Assembly (NCBI RefSeq): GCF_013697085.1
Contig: NZ_JACEFT010000014.1
Span: forward strand, 46,383 to 110,382
From: Billgrantia kenyensis
Lineage (GTDB): Bacteria; Pseudomonadota; Gammaproteobacteria; Pseudomonadales; Halomonadaceae
Direction: 5' to 3'
Length of the DNA stretch: 64,000 bases
Below the pieces are notes generated by a model. That model saw nothing but the letters and a program-made list of their open reading frames with translations. It was not told the origin of the DNA and did not search any database. This document shows, one piece after another, positions 1 to 8,924 of the stretch. The translations under genes were made by a program, and so were the position numbers. The number at the start of each line of letters is the position of its first letter. Position 1 is the first letter of the stretch.

Positions 1-1
1 G

Positions 2-271
2 GGGCTGGCCATGGGCATCGGCAAGGGCAGCCTGATGTGCCTGCTCTACCGCGAGCACGGCGATGACATGGTTCGTTCGGGTGGCCTCGCACTGGCCCTG
101 GGCGGGCTGTTCGCCGCGGTACTGCCGTTGATGTTCGTCTTCGGCAACGAATGGATCGGCATTCGTACCGCGGGATTCATGTTCCTCTATGCCGCACTTG
201 CGGTGTGCATGCTGGCGATGCTGTGGGATAGCGCTCGCGCCCAGGCCGGCACGCGTCACCAGCGGGACTAA
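2..271 (+). CDS. NarK-type nitrate/nitrite transporter, C-terminal fragment
   Basis: The reading frame is open from the first bases of the window and stops at 269-271, so this is the 3' end of a longer gene. The fragment has a GIGKGS loop followed by two hydrophobic stretches (about residues 28-48 and 60-80). This matches the end of major facilitator nitrate/nitrite transporters of the NarK/NasA group, which carry a glycine-rich GxGK(A/G)S segment before the last membrane helices. It lies 198 bp upstream of narG on the same strand, the usual place for narK. It would import nitrate or export nitrite across the inner membrane. The ATG at 11 is internal, not the start. Confidence 0.8.
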   Translation, partial: GLAMGIGKGSLMCLLYREHGDDMVRSGGLALALGGLFAAVLPLMFVFGNEWIGIRTAGFMFLYAALAVCMLAMLWDSARAQAGTRHQRD

Positions 272-469
272 CCCCCTTTCCCTGGGCCATCTATCACCTT
301 GTGGGTAGAGGGGGTGTATATGGAGGTAACCTGGCAGTAATCCGCTTTTCGATGCTCCAGAATTCGCTTCAAGAACCTGCCCCGGCGGTCGTGTGGAACA
401 CGTCGCACGACACGGCAGGCGGGGTGGCCCGGGTGCCACGCAACACTTCAAGAAGCCTGGAGATCGACC
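272..469 (+). promoter_or_regulatory. narK-narG intergenic region, possible nar promoter
   Basis: A 198-bp gap between the transporter and narG. It ends in a GGAG ribosome site (459-462) seven bases before the narG ATG. An imperfect stem (GTCGTG at 388-393, CACGAC at 406-411) is present. I see no clear TTGAT-N4-ATCAA Fnr/Dnr box. Whether narG has its own promoter or is read from narK cannot be decided here. Confidence 0.35.
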
Positions 470-3400
470 ATGAGTCACTTCTTAGATCGGCTGAATTTCT
501 TCCGCAAGGCCCGCGAGCCCTTCGCCAACGAGCACGGCGAGACCCGCGAGGAGTCGCGTGGCTGGGAGGACGGCTACCGTCAGCGCTGGCAGCACGACAA
601 GGTCGTGCGCTCCACCCACGGCGTCAACTGCACCGGCTCCTGCAGCTGGAAGATCTACGTCAAGAACGGCCTGGTCACCTGGGAGACCCAGCAGACCGAC
701 TATCCGCGCACCCGCCCGGACCTGCCCAACCATGAGCCGCGGGGCTGCCCGCGCGGCGCCAGCTACTCCTGGTACATGTACAGTGCCAACCGCCTCAAGT
801 ACCCGCTGATCCGCAAGCCGCTGCTCAAGCTGTGGCGCGAGGCCAAGCAGCAGCACGGCGACCCGGTCGACGCCTGGGCCTCTATCGTCTCCGACCCGGC
901 CAAGACCAAGCAGTACAAGCGTGCCCGCGGCATGGGCGGCTTCGTGCGTGCCAACTGGGACGAACTCAACGAGCTGATCGCCGCCTCCAACGTCTACACC
1001 GCCAAGCAGTTCGGCCCCGACCGCATCATCGGCTTCTCGCCGATCCCCGCCATGTCGATGGTCAGCTACGCCGCGGGCAGCCGCTACCTGTCGCTGATCG
1101 GCGGCGTGTGCATGAGCTTCTACGACTGGTATTGCGACCTGCCGCCGGCCAGCCCGCAGACCTGGGGCGAGCAGACCGACGTGCCCGAGTCGGCCGACTG
1201 GTACAACTCCGGCTACATCATCGCCTGGGGTTCCAACGTGCCCCAGACCCGTACCCCGGACGCCCACTTCTTCACCGAAGTGCGCTACAAGGGCACCAAG
1301 ACCGTCTCTATCACCCCGGACTACGCCGAGGTCTCCAAGCTCACCGACGAGTGGCTGTCGGTCAAGCAGGGCACCGACGCCGCCCTGGGCATGGCTATGG
1401 GACACGTCATCCTCAAGGAGTTCCACCTCGACAAGCCCAGCGCCTACTTCACCGAGTACGTGCGCAAGTACTCCGACATGCCTTTCCTGGTCGAGCTCGA
1501 AGCGCGTGAGGACGGCAGCTTCGTGCCCGGCAAGCAGCTGCGTACCAGCGACTTCGACGGCAACATGGGGCAGGACAACAACCCCGAGTGGAAGACCGTG
1601 GCGTGGGACGAGCTGTCCGATAGCCTCGTCGTGCCGAATGGCTCCATCGGTTTCCGCTGGGGTGAGAACGAAGAGAACCAGGGCAAGTGGAACCTCGAGG
1701 AGCGCAGCGCCGACGGCGCCGAGATCAAGCCGCTGCTGACCCTGGCCGAGCGCCATGACGACGTGGCTCGTGTGGCGTTCCCCTACTTCGGCGGCATCGC
1801 CCACGAGCACTTCGACCACGTGGCCGGCAACGAGCTGCTGTTCCACAGCCTGCCCGCCAAGCGCCTGAAGAAGGCCGACGGTACGGAAATTCTCGCCGTC
1901 ACCGTGTTCGACCTGATGTGCGCCAACTACGGCATCGACCGCGGCTTCGGTGAAGACGACGGTGCCACCTCCTACGACCAGGTCCGCCCCTACACCCCGG
2001 CCTGGCAGGAGAAGATCACCGGCGTGCCTGCCGAGCAGGTCGCTCGTATCGCCCGTGAGTTCGCCGACAACGCCGACAAGACCCAGGGTCGTTCCATGGT
2101 CATCGTGGGTGCCGCGATGAACCACTGGTACCACATGGACATGAACTACCGCGGCCTGATCAACATGCTGGTCATGTGCGGCTGTATCGGCCAGAGCGGC
2201 GGCGGCTGGGCCCACTACGTGGGTCAGGAGAAGCTGCGCCCGCAGACCGGCTGGACCCCGCTGGCCTTCGGCCTCGACTGGCAGCGTCCGCCGCGCCACA
2301 TGAACTCCACCTCGTTCTTCTACAACCACTCCTCCCAGTGGCGCTACGAGAAGCTCGAGGTCAAGGAGATCCTGTCGCCGCTGGCCGATCCCAGCCAGTA
2401 CACCGGCAGCCTGATCGACTTCAACGTGCGCTCCGAGCGCATGGGCTGGCTGCCCTCCGCGCCGCAGCTCAACAGCAACCCGCTGCGTCTGGCCAAGGCC
2501 GCCGAGGCCGCCGGCATGTCGACCAAGGACTACGCCGTGCAGCAGCTCAAGAGCGGCGAGCTGGCCTTTGCCGCCGAGGACCCGGACAACGAGCAGAACT
2601 TCCCGCGCAACCTGTTCGTGTGGCGCTCCAACCTGCTGGGCAGCTCGGGCAAGGGTCACGAGTACATGCTCAAGTACCTGCTGGGTACCCGACACGGTAT
2701 CCAGGGCAAGGACCTGGGCGAAGCCGGCGGCCAGAAGCCGGAAGAGGTCAAGTGGCACGACGAGGCGCCGGAAGGCAAGCTCGACCTGGTGGTCACGCTC
2801 GACTTCCGCATGTCCTCCACCTGTCTCTACTCCGACGTGGTGCTGCCGACGGCCACCTGGTACGAGAAGAACGACCTCAACACCTCGGACATGCACCCGT
2901 TCATCCACCCGCTGACCGCGGCCACCGACCCGGCGTGGGAGTCGCGCAGCGACTGGGACATCTACAAGGGCATCGCCAAGGCGTTCTCCGAGGTGTGCGT
3001 GGGCCATCTGGGCGAGGAGACCGATCTGGTCACCCTGCCGCACCAGCACGACTCCCCGGCGGAGCTGGCCCAGCCCGAAGTGAAGGACTGGAAGAAGGGC
3101 GAGTGCGAGCCGATCCCCGGCAAGACCATGCCGGCGCTGATCGAGGTCAAGCGCAACTACCCGGAAACTTACGAGCGCTTCACCTCCGTGGGCCCGCTGC
3201 TCGAGAGCATCGGCAACGGCGGCAAGGGCATCGCCTGGAATACCGAATCCGAAGTCGAGCTGCTGGGCAAGCTGAACTACCGCAAGACCGAAGGCCCGCA
3301 CAAGGGACGACCGAAGATCGAGTCGGCCATCGACGCCGCCGAGATGATCCTGACCCTGGCGCCGGAGACCAACGGTGCGGTGGCGGTCAAGGCGTGGGGC

Positions 3401-4225
3401 GCACTGTCCAAGATCACCGGACGCGACCACACCCATCTGGCCACGCCCAAGCACGAGGAGAAGATCCGCTTCCGCGACATCGTCGCCCAGCCGCGCAAGA
3501 TCATCTCGAGCCCGACCTGGTCCGGCCTGGAAGACGAGCACGTCTCCTACAACGCCGGCTACACCAACGTGCACGAGCTGATTCCGTGGCGCACCGTGAG
3601 CGGCCGTCAGCAGTTCTACCAGGATCACCCCTGGATGCGCGCCTTCGGCGAGAGCCTGCTGACCTACCGTCCGCCGATCAACACCAAGACCATCACCGGC
3701 TTTACGATGCCGGAGGACAACGGCAACCCGACCAAGGCGCTGAACTGGATCACGCCGCACCAGAAGTGGGGCATCCACTCCACCTACAGCGACAACCTGC
3801 TGATGCTGACCCTCAACCGCGGCGGCCCGGTGGTGTGGATGTCGGAGAACGACGCCCAGGAGATCGGCATCGAGGACAACGACTGGATCGAGCTGTTCAA
3901 CGCCAACGGCGCCATCACCGCTCGGGCCATCGTCAGTCAGCGGGTCAAGGACGGCATGGTGATGATGTACCACGCCCAGGAGCGCCAGGTGAACGTGCCG
4001 GGCTCCGAGGTCACCAAGACCCGCGGCGGCATGCACAACTCCGTGACCCGGGTATGCCCGAAGCCGACCCACATGATCGGCGGCTACGCGCAGCTCTCAT
4101 ACAGCTTCAACTACTACGGCACCGTTGGCTCCAACCGCGATGAATTCGTCCTCATCCGCAAGATGAAGAACGTCGACTGGCTGGATGGCGAAGGCAACGA
4201 CAGCGTTCAGGAGACCGTGAAATGA
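470..4225 (+). CDS. narG: Respiratory nitrate reductase alpha subunit
   Basis: Catalytic subunit of the membrane-bound nitrate reductase, reducing nitrate to nitrite on the cytoplasmic side with quinol electrons passed on by NarH and NarI. At 1251 residues it has the usual NarG length. The FS0 iron-sulfur ligands are visible as H50, C54, C58 and C93, and the likely molybdenum ligand is D223 in the YDWYCDLPP segment; both sit one residue after the E. coli numbering. The ATG at 470 follows a GGAG at good spacing. The stop overlaps the narH start by four bases. Long open frames on the opposite strand are codon-bias shadows. Confidence 0.98.
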   Translation: MSHFLDRLNFFRKAREPFANEHGETREESRGWEDGYRQRWQHDKVVRSTHGVNCTGSCSWKIYVKNGLVTWETQQTDYPRTRPDLPNHEPRGCPRGASYSWYMYSANRLKYPLIRKPLLKLWREAKQQHGDPVDAWASIVSDPAKTKQYKRARGMGGFVRANWDELNELIAASNVYTAKQFGPDRIIGFSPIPAMSMVSYAAGSRYLSLIGGVCMSFYDWYCDLPPASPQTWGEQTDVPESADWYNSGYIIAWGSNVPQTRTPDAHFFTEVRYKGTKTVSITPDYAEVSKLTDEWLSVKQGTDAALGMAMGHVILKEFHLDKPSAYFTEYVRKYSDMPFLVELEAREDGSFVPGKQLRTSDFDGNMGQDNNPEWKTVAWDELSDSLVVPNGSIGFRWGENEENQGKWNLEERSADGAEIKPLLTLAERHDDVARVAFPYFGGIAHEHFDHVAGNELLFHSLPAKRLKKADGTEILAVTVFDLMCANYGIDRGFGEDDGATSYDQVRPYTPAWQEKITGVPAEQVARIAREFADNADKTQGRSMVIVGAAMNHWYHMDMNYRGLINMLVMCGCIGQSGGGWAHYVGQEKLRPQTGWTPLAFGLDWQRPPRHMNSTSFFYNHSSQWRYEKLEVKEILSPLADPSQYTGSLIDFNVRSERMGWLPSAPQLNSNPLRLAKAAEAAGMSTKDYAVQQLKSGELAFAAEDPDNEQNFPRNLFVWRSNLLGSSGKGHEYMLKYLLGTRHGIQGKDLGEAGGQKPEEVKWHDEAPEGKLDLVVTLDFRMSSTCLYSDVVLPTATWYEKNDLNTSDMHPFIHPLTAATDPAWESRSDWDIYKGIAKAFSEVCVGHLGEETDLVTLPHQHDSPAELAQPEVKDWKKGECEPIPGKTMPALIEVKRNYPETYERFTSVGPLLESIGNGGKGIAWNTESEVELLGKLNYRKTEGPHKGRPKIESAIDAAEMILTLAPETNGAVAVKAWGALSKITGRDHTHLATPKHEEKIRFRDIVAQPRKIISSPTWSGLEDEHVSYNAGYTNVHELIPWRTVSGRQQFYQDHPWMRAFGESLLTYRPPINTKTITGFTMPEDNGNPTKALNWITPHQKWGIHSTYSDNLLMLTLNRGGPVVWMSENDAQEIGIEDNDWIELFNANGAITARAIVSQRVKDGMVMMYHAQERQVNVPGSEVTKTRGGMHNSVTRVCPKPTHMIGGYAQLSYSFNYYGTVGSNRDEFVLIRKMKNVDWLDGEGNDSVQETVK

Positions 4226-5784
4226 AGATTCGTTCCCAAGTAGGCATGGTCCTCAACCTCGACAAGTGCATCGGCTGTCACACCTGCTCGGTCACCTGCA
4301 AGAACGTCTGGACCAGCCGTGAAGGTCTTGAGTACGCCTGGTTCAACAACGTCGAGACCAAGCCCGGTATCGGCTATCCCAAGGAGTGGGAGAACCAGGA
4401 CAAGTGGAAGGGCGGCTGGATGCGCCGCAAGGACGGCAAGATCGAGCCGCGCATCGGCGGCAAGTGGCGGGTGCTGGCGAACATCTTCGCCAACCCCGAC
4501 CTGCCCGAGATCGACGAATACTACGAGCCGTTCGACTTCGACTACCAGCACCTGCATACCGCCAAGCAGGGCGAGCATCAGCCGGTGGCGCGCCCCCGCT
4601 CGCTGATCTCCGGCGAGCGCATGAAGAAGATCGAATGGGGCCCCAACTGGGAGGAGATCCTCGGCACCGAGTTCGCCAAGCGCCGCAAGGACAAGAACTT
4701 CGAGCAGGTGCAGGCCGACATCTACGGCCAGTTCGAGAACACCTTCATGATGTACCTGCCGCGCCTGTGCGAGCACTGCCTCAACCCGGCGTGCGTGGCC
4801 TCGTGCCCCAGCGGCGCGATCTACAAGCGCGAAGAAGACGGCATCGTCCTGATCGACCAGGACAAGTGCCGCGGCTGGCGGATGTGCATCTCCGGCTGCC
4901 CGTACAAGAAGATTTACTACAACTGGAAGACCGGCAAGTCCGAGAAGTGCATCTTCTGCTACCCGCGCATCGAGGCGGGCATGCCGACCGTGTGCTCCGA
5001 GACCTGCGTGGGCCGCATCCGCTACCTCGGCGTGCTGCTGTATGACGCCGACCGCATCGAGGAAGTGGCCAGCTCGCCGGACGTGCGCGACCTCTACCAT
5101 CGCCAGTGCGAAATCTTCCTCGATCCCAACGATCCCGAGGTGATCGCCCAGGCCAAGAAGGACGGCATTGCCGACAACGTGATCAAGGCCGCTCAGGAGA
5201 GCCCGGTCTACAAGATGGCCATGGACTGGGGGCTGGCGCTGCCGCTGCACCCCGAGTACCGCACTCTGCCGATGGTCTGGTACGTGCCGCCGCTGTCGCC
5301 GATCCAGTCGGCCGCCGAGGCCGGCAAGGTCGAGTACGACGGCGTGCTGCCCAAGATCGAGTCGCTGCGCATCCCGGTGCGCTACCTGGCCAACATGCTC
5401 ACCGCCGGTGAGGAGGAGCCTGTGGTGCTGGCGCTCAAGCGGCTGATGGCGATGCGCGTGTTCATGCGCAACCGTCACGTCGAAGGCAAGCACGACACCG
5501 AGGTGCTCGATGCCGTGGGCCTGAGCGAAGCCCAGGTCGAAGAGATGTACCGCTATCTTGCCATTGCCAACTACGAGGATCGCTTCGTGATCCCCACCAG
5601 CCACCGCGAGATGGCCACCGAAGCGTTCCCCGAGCGCGGCGGCTGCGGCTTCAGCTTCGGCGACGGCTGCCACGGCGAGAGCAAGCCGAGCCTGTTCAAC
5701 GGCCGCAAGCAGACCAGCGCCCTGGTCAAGCCCGTCGACGTCTTCGACCCGAAGACCGGTAGCAAGGAGACTCACCATGGCTGA
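4222..5784 (+). CDS. narH: Respiratory nitrate reductase beta subunit
   Basis: Electron-transfer subunit of NarGHI, 520 residues, with four cysteine groups for one [3Fe-4S] and three [4Fe-4S] clusters. The first is near the N terminus (CIGCHTCSVTCK). A later group reads CRGWRMC (C216 to C222), where W219 takes the place of one cysteine; this tryptophan marks the [3Fe-4S] site in NarH proteins. The start overlaps the narG stop (ATGA), which suggests translational coupling. The end overlaps narJ by eight bases. Confidence 0.98.
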   Translation: MKIRSQVGMVLNLDKCIGCHTCSVTCKNVWTSREGLEYAWFNNVETKPGIGYPKEWENQDKWKGGWMRRKDGKIEPRIGGKWRVLANIFANPDLPEIDEYYEPFDFDYQHLHTAKQGEHQPVARPRSLISGERMKKIEWGPNWEEILGTEFAKRRKDKNFEQVQADIYGQFENTFMMYLPRLCEHCLNPACVASCPSGAIYKREEDGIVLIDQDKCRGWRMCISGCPYKKIYYNWKTGKSEKCIFCYPRIEAGMPTVCSETCVGRIRYLGVLLYDADRIEEVASSPDVRDLYHRQCEIFLDPNDPEVIAQAKKDGIADNVIKAAQESPVYKMAMDWGLALPLHPEYRTLPMVWYVPPLSPIQSAAEAGKVEYDGVLPKIESLRIPVRYLANMLTAGEEEPVVLALKRLMAMRVFMRNRHVEGKHDTEVLDAVGLSEAQVEEMYRYLAIANYEDRFVIPTSHREMATEAFPERGGCGFSFGDGCHGESKPSLFNGRKQTSALVKPVDVFDPKTGSKETHHG

Positions 5785-6565
5785 AGCAGCGCTCCAGATG
5801 TCCCATGAAGACATGATTCAGCCCGAGCTCGGCATGCGCAGCCTGCGCGTGCTGGCCCGCCTGCTGGACTACCCCACCGAGGCGCTGCAAGGCGCGGTGG
5901 ATGAACTGATCGAGGCGCTCTACGTCGAGCGCCGCCTCCCGGCGGCGCTGCGGGGTGACCTGATGAGCTGGTGCCAGCGCATCAGCGAGGCCGACCTGCT
6001 CGAGCTGCAGTCCGAGTACGTGGCGCTGTTCGACAAGGGCCGTGCCCACTCGCTGCTGCTGTTCGAACACGTGCACGGCGAGTCCCGCGACCGCGGCCAG
6101 GCCATGGTCGACCTGATCGACGAGTACAAGGCCGCCGGCTTCGAGCTCGATGCCCGCGAACTGCCCGACTACCTGCCGCTGTTCCTGGAGTACCTCTCCA
6201 CCCGCAGCGACGAGGAGATCGGCCGCTGGCTGGGCGAGATCCGCCACATCCTGGCGCTGCTCACTGCACGCCTGGAAGAGCGCGGTGCCGATCAGGCCCT
6301 GGTGACCCGTGCGCTGCTGGCGCTGATCGGCGCCGAGGAGGACGTCGAAGCGCAGCGTGAAGCCGTGCTCGGCGAGAAACGCGACGACACCCCCGAGGCG
6401 CTGGACGAAGTGTGGGAAGAGGAAGCGGTGCGCTTCTCCGCCAAGTCCGACGAGGACTGCGCGCTGCAGTCCGCCGAAGGACGCCGCCTGGCCGAGCGCA
6501 AGCGGCAGACCCAGGGCGAGGCGATTCGCATCCTCGACCCGGTCGATGCCGCCAAGAAACACTAA
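5777..6565 (+). CDS. narJ: Nitrate reductase assembly chaperone NarJ
   Basis: NarJ is a dedicated cytoplasmic chaperone that binds the NarG N terminus and lets molybdenum cofactor and FS0 insertion finish before the complex attaches to NarI. The 262-residue product has the all-helical TorD/NarJ-type core, with the conserved segment around LFEHVHGESRDRGQAM. It is slightly longer than the E. coli protein (about 236 residues) because of an acidic and basic C-terminal tail. Its position between narH and narI is diagnostic. The ATG at 5777 lies inside the end of narH, pointing to coupled translation. Confidence 0.96.
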   Translation: MAEAALQMSHEDMIQPELGMRSLRVLARLLDYPTEALQGAVDELIEALYVERRLPAALRGDLMSWCQRISEADLLELQSEYVALFDKGRAHSLLLFEHVHGESRDRGQAMVDLIDEYKAAGFELDARELPDYLPLFLEYLSTRSDEEIGRWLGEIRHILALLTARLEERGADQALVTRALLALIGAEEDVEAQREAVLGEKRDDTPEALDEVWEEEAVRFSAKSDEDCALQSAEGRRLAERKRQTQGEAIRILDPVDAAKKH

Positions 6566-6577
6566 CGGAGACCTGTC

Positions 6578-7264
6578 ATGAACTACATCGATTCCCTGCT
6601 GTTCGGGCTCTACCCCTACCTCGCCGGCAGCGTCTTCCTGATCGGCAGCCTGCTGCGCTACGACCAGGGGCAGTTCACCTGGAAGACCGGCTCCAGCCAG
6701 ATGCTGTCGTCGAAGAACATGCGCATGGCCAGCAACCTGTTCCACATCGGCATCATCGTGATCTTCTTCGGCCACCTGGCCGGGCTGCTCACGCCGAGCT
6801 GGGTCTACAGCCCGTTCATCAGCGCCGGTACCAAGCAGGTCATCGCCGTGGTGGTGGGCGGTATCGCCGGCGTGATGTGTCTGGTGGGCGGCGCCATGCT
6901 GTTCCATCGTCGTCTCACCAACCCGAGGGTGCGTGCCTCTTCCAGCACCATGGACACCGTGATCATCGGCCTGCTGGTGCTTCAGGTGGCGCTCGGCCTG
7001 CTCACCATCCTGCCCACACTGGGTCACCTGGACGGCGCCAAGATGCTGCAGTTCTCCGGCTGGGCGCAGTCCATCGTGTTTTTCCAGGGCGGAGCTGCCG
7101 CATACCTCGAGGGCGTGGGCCTGATCTACAAGCTGCACATCCTGGTGGGCCTGACCATCATCCTCGTCTTCCCCTTCACCCGTCTGGTTCACGTGTGGAG
7201 CGTGCCGATGGGCTACGTGACGCGGCGCTATCAGCTCGTCCGTCGTCGCACCGGCGGGGTCTGA
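6578..7264 (+). CDS. narI: Respiratory nitrate reductase gamma subunit (cytochrome b)
   Basis: Membrane anchor that oxidises quinol and carries two b hemes. The 228-residue protein has five hydrophobic helices. The four heme ligand histidines are H56, H66, H187 and H205, the same positions as in E. coli NarI. The ATG at 6578 follows a GGAG site (6567-6570) seven bases upstream. It is the last structural nar gene; a structured repeat lies directly downstream before the ppiC gene. Confidence 0.97.
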   Translation: MNYIDSLLFGLYPYLAGSVFLIGSLLRYDQGQFTWKTGSSQMLSSKNMRMASNLFHIGIIVIFFGHLAGLLTPSWVYSPFISAGTKQVIAVVVGGIAGVMCLVGGAMLFHRRLTNPRVRASSSTMDTVIIGLLVLQVALGLLTILPTLGHLDGAKMLQFSGWAQSIVFFQGGAAAYLEGVGLIYKLHILVGLTIILVFPFTRLVHVWSVPMGYVTRRYQLVRRRTGGV

Positions 7265-7282
7265 CAGGTTCAAGCCGGCTGT

Positions 7283-7302
7283 GCTCGCTTTGTTTCGCGA
7301 GC
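7283..7302 (+). repeat. Accessory hairpin of repeat A, copy 1
   Basis: GCTCGC (7283-7288) and GCGAGC (7297-7302) form a perfect six-base-pair stem with an eight-base loop. Equivalent hairpins of different sequence precede the other two family A copies (16335-16354 and 24091-24109), so it appears to belong to the element. Confidence 0.6.
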
Positions 7303-7320
7303 AATGGCACCACTCAAGGG

Positions 7321-7416
7321 CCGGGGAAAGGTGGACGAGGAGGTCTTTTGCCATGGATGGCAAAAGTAGCGCCCAGGGACGGGTTCACAGCGCCTCCTCG
7401 GAAACCTTGTCCCCGG
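7321..7416 (+). repeat. Structured intergenic repeat family A, copy 1 (narI-ppiC)
   Basis: A 96-bp element with a closing stem (7321-7332 with 7404-7416, and CGAGGAGG 7336-7343 with 7393-7400). Inside are two hairpins. The first (7345-7366) is a perfect ten-pair stem that can present the six-base loop ATGGAT. The second (CCC and GGG at 7372-7374 and 7381-7383) presents loop AGGGAC. Copies at 16353-16447 and 24118-24212 keep the fold while changing the paired bases. It lies within the nar operon in the transcribed sense. Confidence 0.8.
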
Positions 7417-7449
7417 GCCTGCCCCGGCAAGATTATTGAGGTAAATGAC

Positions 7450-8271
7450 ATGCAAATGATCGAGATCGCACAGCTGCCGGGCCGCTACGCTGCGCCCCCC
7501 GTCAAGGTAGGCGACAAGCCCATCGACGAGGACAGCATCGCCCGCGAGATGCAGTATCACCCGGCGGCGACCGCCGACGAGGCGAAACTGCTGGCCGCCC
7601 GCGCCCTGGTGGTGCGCGAACTGCTGCGCCAGCGTGCCGTCGAACTCGGTCTGCTGGCCGCCGATTCCCGTGACGAAGGCGAGCATGACGCCGCCATTGC
7701 CACGCTGCTGGAGCGGGAGCTGGAGGTGCCGGAGCCCGAGGAAGAGGCCTGCCGCCGCTTCTTCGATGCCGACCCCGAGCGCTTCAGCGAGCCGACCCGC
7801 ATTGCCGTACGCCATATCCTGCTGGCGGCCGCGCCCGATGACGCCGACGCGCGGGATGCCCAGTACCGTCTGGGCGAACAGCTGATCGAGGAGCTCGCGG
7901 TGATTCCCGAGCGCTTCACCGAATTCGCCATGCGCCACTCCGCCTGCCCGTCGCGGGACGAAGGCGGCGAGCTGGGCTGGCTGGCCCAGGGCCAGACCGT
8001 GGCCGAGCTGGATCGCGCGCTGCAGCACCTGCCAGAGGGGCTGCACGACCGTCCGCTGGCATCACGCTATGGCTGGCACGTGGTGCTGATCGACGAGCGT
8101 GTCGGTGGCCAGCGCCTGCCCTTCGACCAGGTCGCTGAGCGTGTTCGCCACACATTGCGCGAACAGGCCACTCGGCGCGCCTTGCGCCACTATCTGCTGG
8201 TGCTCGAAGCTGAAATCGGCGTCGAGGGGATAGCGCTCGACGACGACAGCGCCAGCTCGCTGATGCAGTAG
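7450..8271 (+). CDS. PpiC-type peptidyl-prolyl cis-trans isomerase
   Basis: A 273-residue protein of the parvulin/rotamase (PpiC, NifM-like) family. The parvulin core covers about residues 115-215: IAVRHILLAA, an SxCPSxxxGGELGWL segment (ACPSRDEGGELGWLAQGQ), and a YGWHVVLIDER strand typical of the family. An N-terminal helical part precedes it. No signal peptide is visible, so it is probably cytoplasmic. Isomerase genes often follow nar operons and are thought to help fold or mature the reductase; that role is inference. The ATG at 7450 follows a GAGG (7438-7441) eight bases upstream. The frame is open further upstream, but that part crosses narI and the repeat and is not coding. Confidence 0.88.
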   Translation: MQMIEIAQLPGRYAAPPVKVGDKPIDEDSIAREMQYHPAATADEAKLLAARALVVRELLRQRAVELGLLAADSRDEGEHDAAIATLLERELEVPEPEEEACRRFFDADPERFSEPTRIAVRHILLAAAPDDADARDAQYRLGEQLIEELAVIPERFTEFAMRHSACPSRDEGGELGWLAQGQTVAELDRALQHLPEGLHDRPLASRYGWHVVLIDERVGGQRLPFDQVAERVRHTLREQATRRALRHYLLVLEAEIGVEGIALDDDSASSLMQ

Positions 8272-8339
8272 AAGTGCCTGCGCGGCGATTTCACCACGTA
8301 TTCGTTCACAGCCCGCCCGGCGGGCGATGAGGAGCCGTC

Positions 8340-8924
8340 ATGTCTCATGTTCACGCCAACGCTCGCTTCGTGCCGCTCGGCATCGCCGTGCTCACCGTCT
8401 CCGATACCCGTGGCTTCGACCGCGACGGCAGCGGCGACCTGCTCAGCGAGCGCCTGTCGGAGGCCGGCCATGCGCTGGTAGAGCGGCGCATCGTGCCAGA
8501 CGATATCTACCGAATCCGTGCGGTGGTTTCCAAGTGGGTGGTGCGCGATGACGTGCAAGTGATCCTGGTCAACGGAGGCACCGGCTTCACCACCCGCGAC
8601 ACCACGCCGGAGGCACTGCTGCCGTTGTTCGACCGCGCGGTGGACGGGTACGGCGAGCTGTTTCGCCAGCTCTCCTATGACAGCATCGGCACTTCCACCG
8701 TGCAGTCGCGTGCGGTGGGCGGTGTCATCAACCGCACCCTGGTGTTCGCCATGCCCGGTTCGCCCAAGGCCTGCGCCACCGCCTGGGACGGCATCCTCGA
8801 AAGCCAGCTCGATGCCCGCACCCGCCCCTGCAATTTCGTCGCCATGGTGATGCCCGAGCAGCAGGCCTGCGGCACCCGTGAGCAGCCGGTAGTGCCTGAC
8901 CGCGGTCAAGGAGTGCGCGCATGA
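8340..8924 (+). CDS. moaB: Molybdenum cofactor biosynthesis protein MoaB
   Basis: MoaB/MogA family protein of 194 residues, which adenylylates molybdopterin before metal insertion. Family marks are the N-terminal LTVSDTRGFDRDGSG segment and the NGGTGFTTRDTTPEA loop that binds the pterin. A GGAGCC site lies just before the ATG at 8340. Its stop overlaps the moeA start (ATGA at 8921). Together with moeA and moaA it provides cofactor for NarG. Confidence 0.94.
   Translation: MSHVHANARFVPLGIAVLTVSDTRGFDRDGSGDLLSERLSEAGHALVERRIVPDDIYRIRAVVSKWVVRDDVQVILVNGGTGFTTRDTTPEALLPLFDRAVDGYGELFRQLSYDSIGTSTVQSRAVGGVINRTLVFAMPGSPKACATAWDGILESQLDARTRPCNFVAMVMPEQQACGTREQPVVPDRGQGVRA

Noticed and set aside
388..411. 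GTCGTG/CACGAC inverted repeat before narG as an Fnr/Dnr or NarL site
   Set aside because: Does not match TTGAT-N4-ATCAA, and only partial NarL-like heptamers are nearby; kept only as a weak stem.
482..4072. Very long open frame (1196 codons) opposite narG
   Set aside because: Produced by high GC and codon bias of narG; composition is histidine, valine and leucine rich without domains, and narG is certain.
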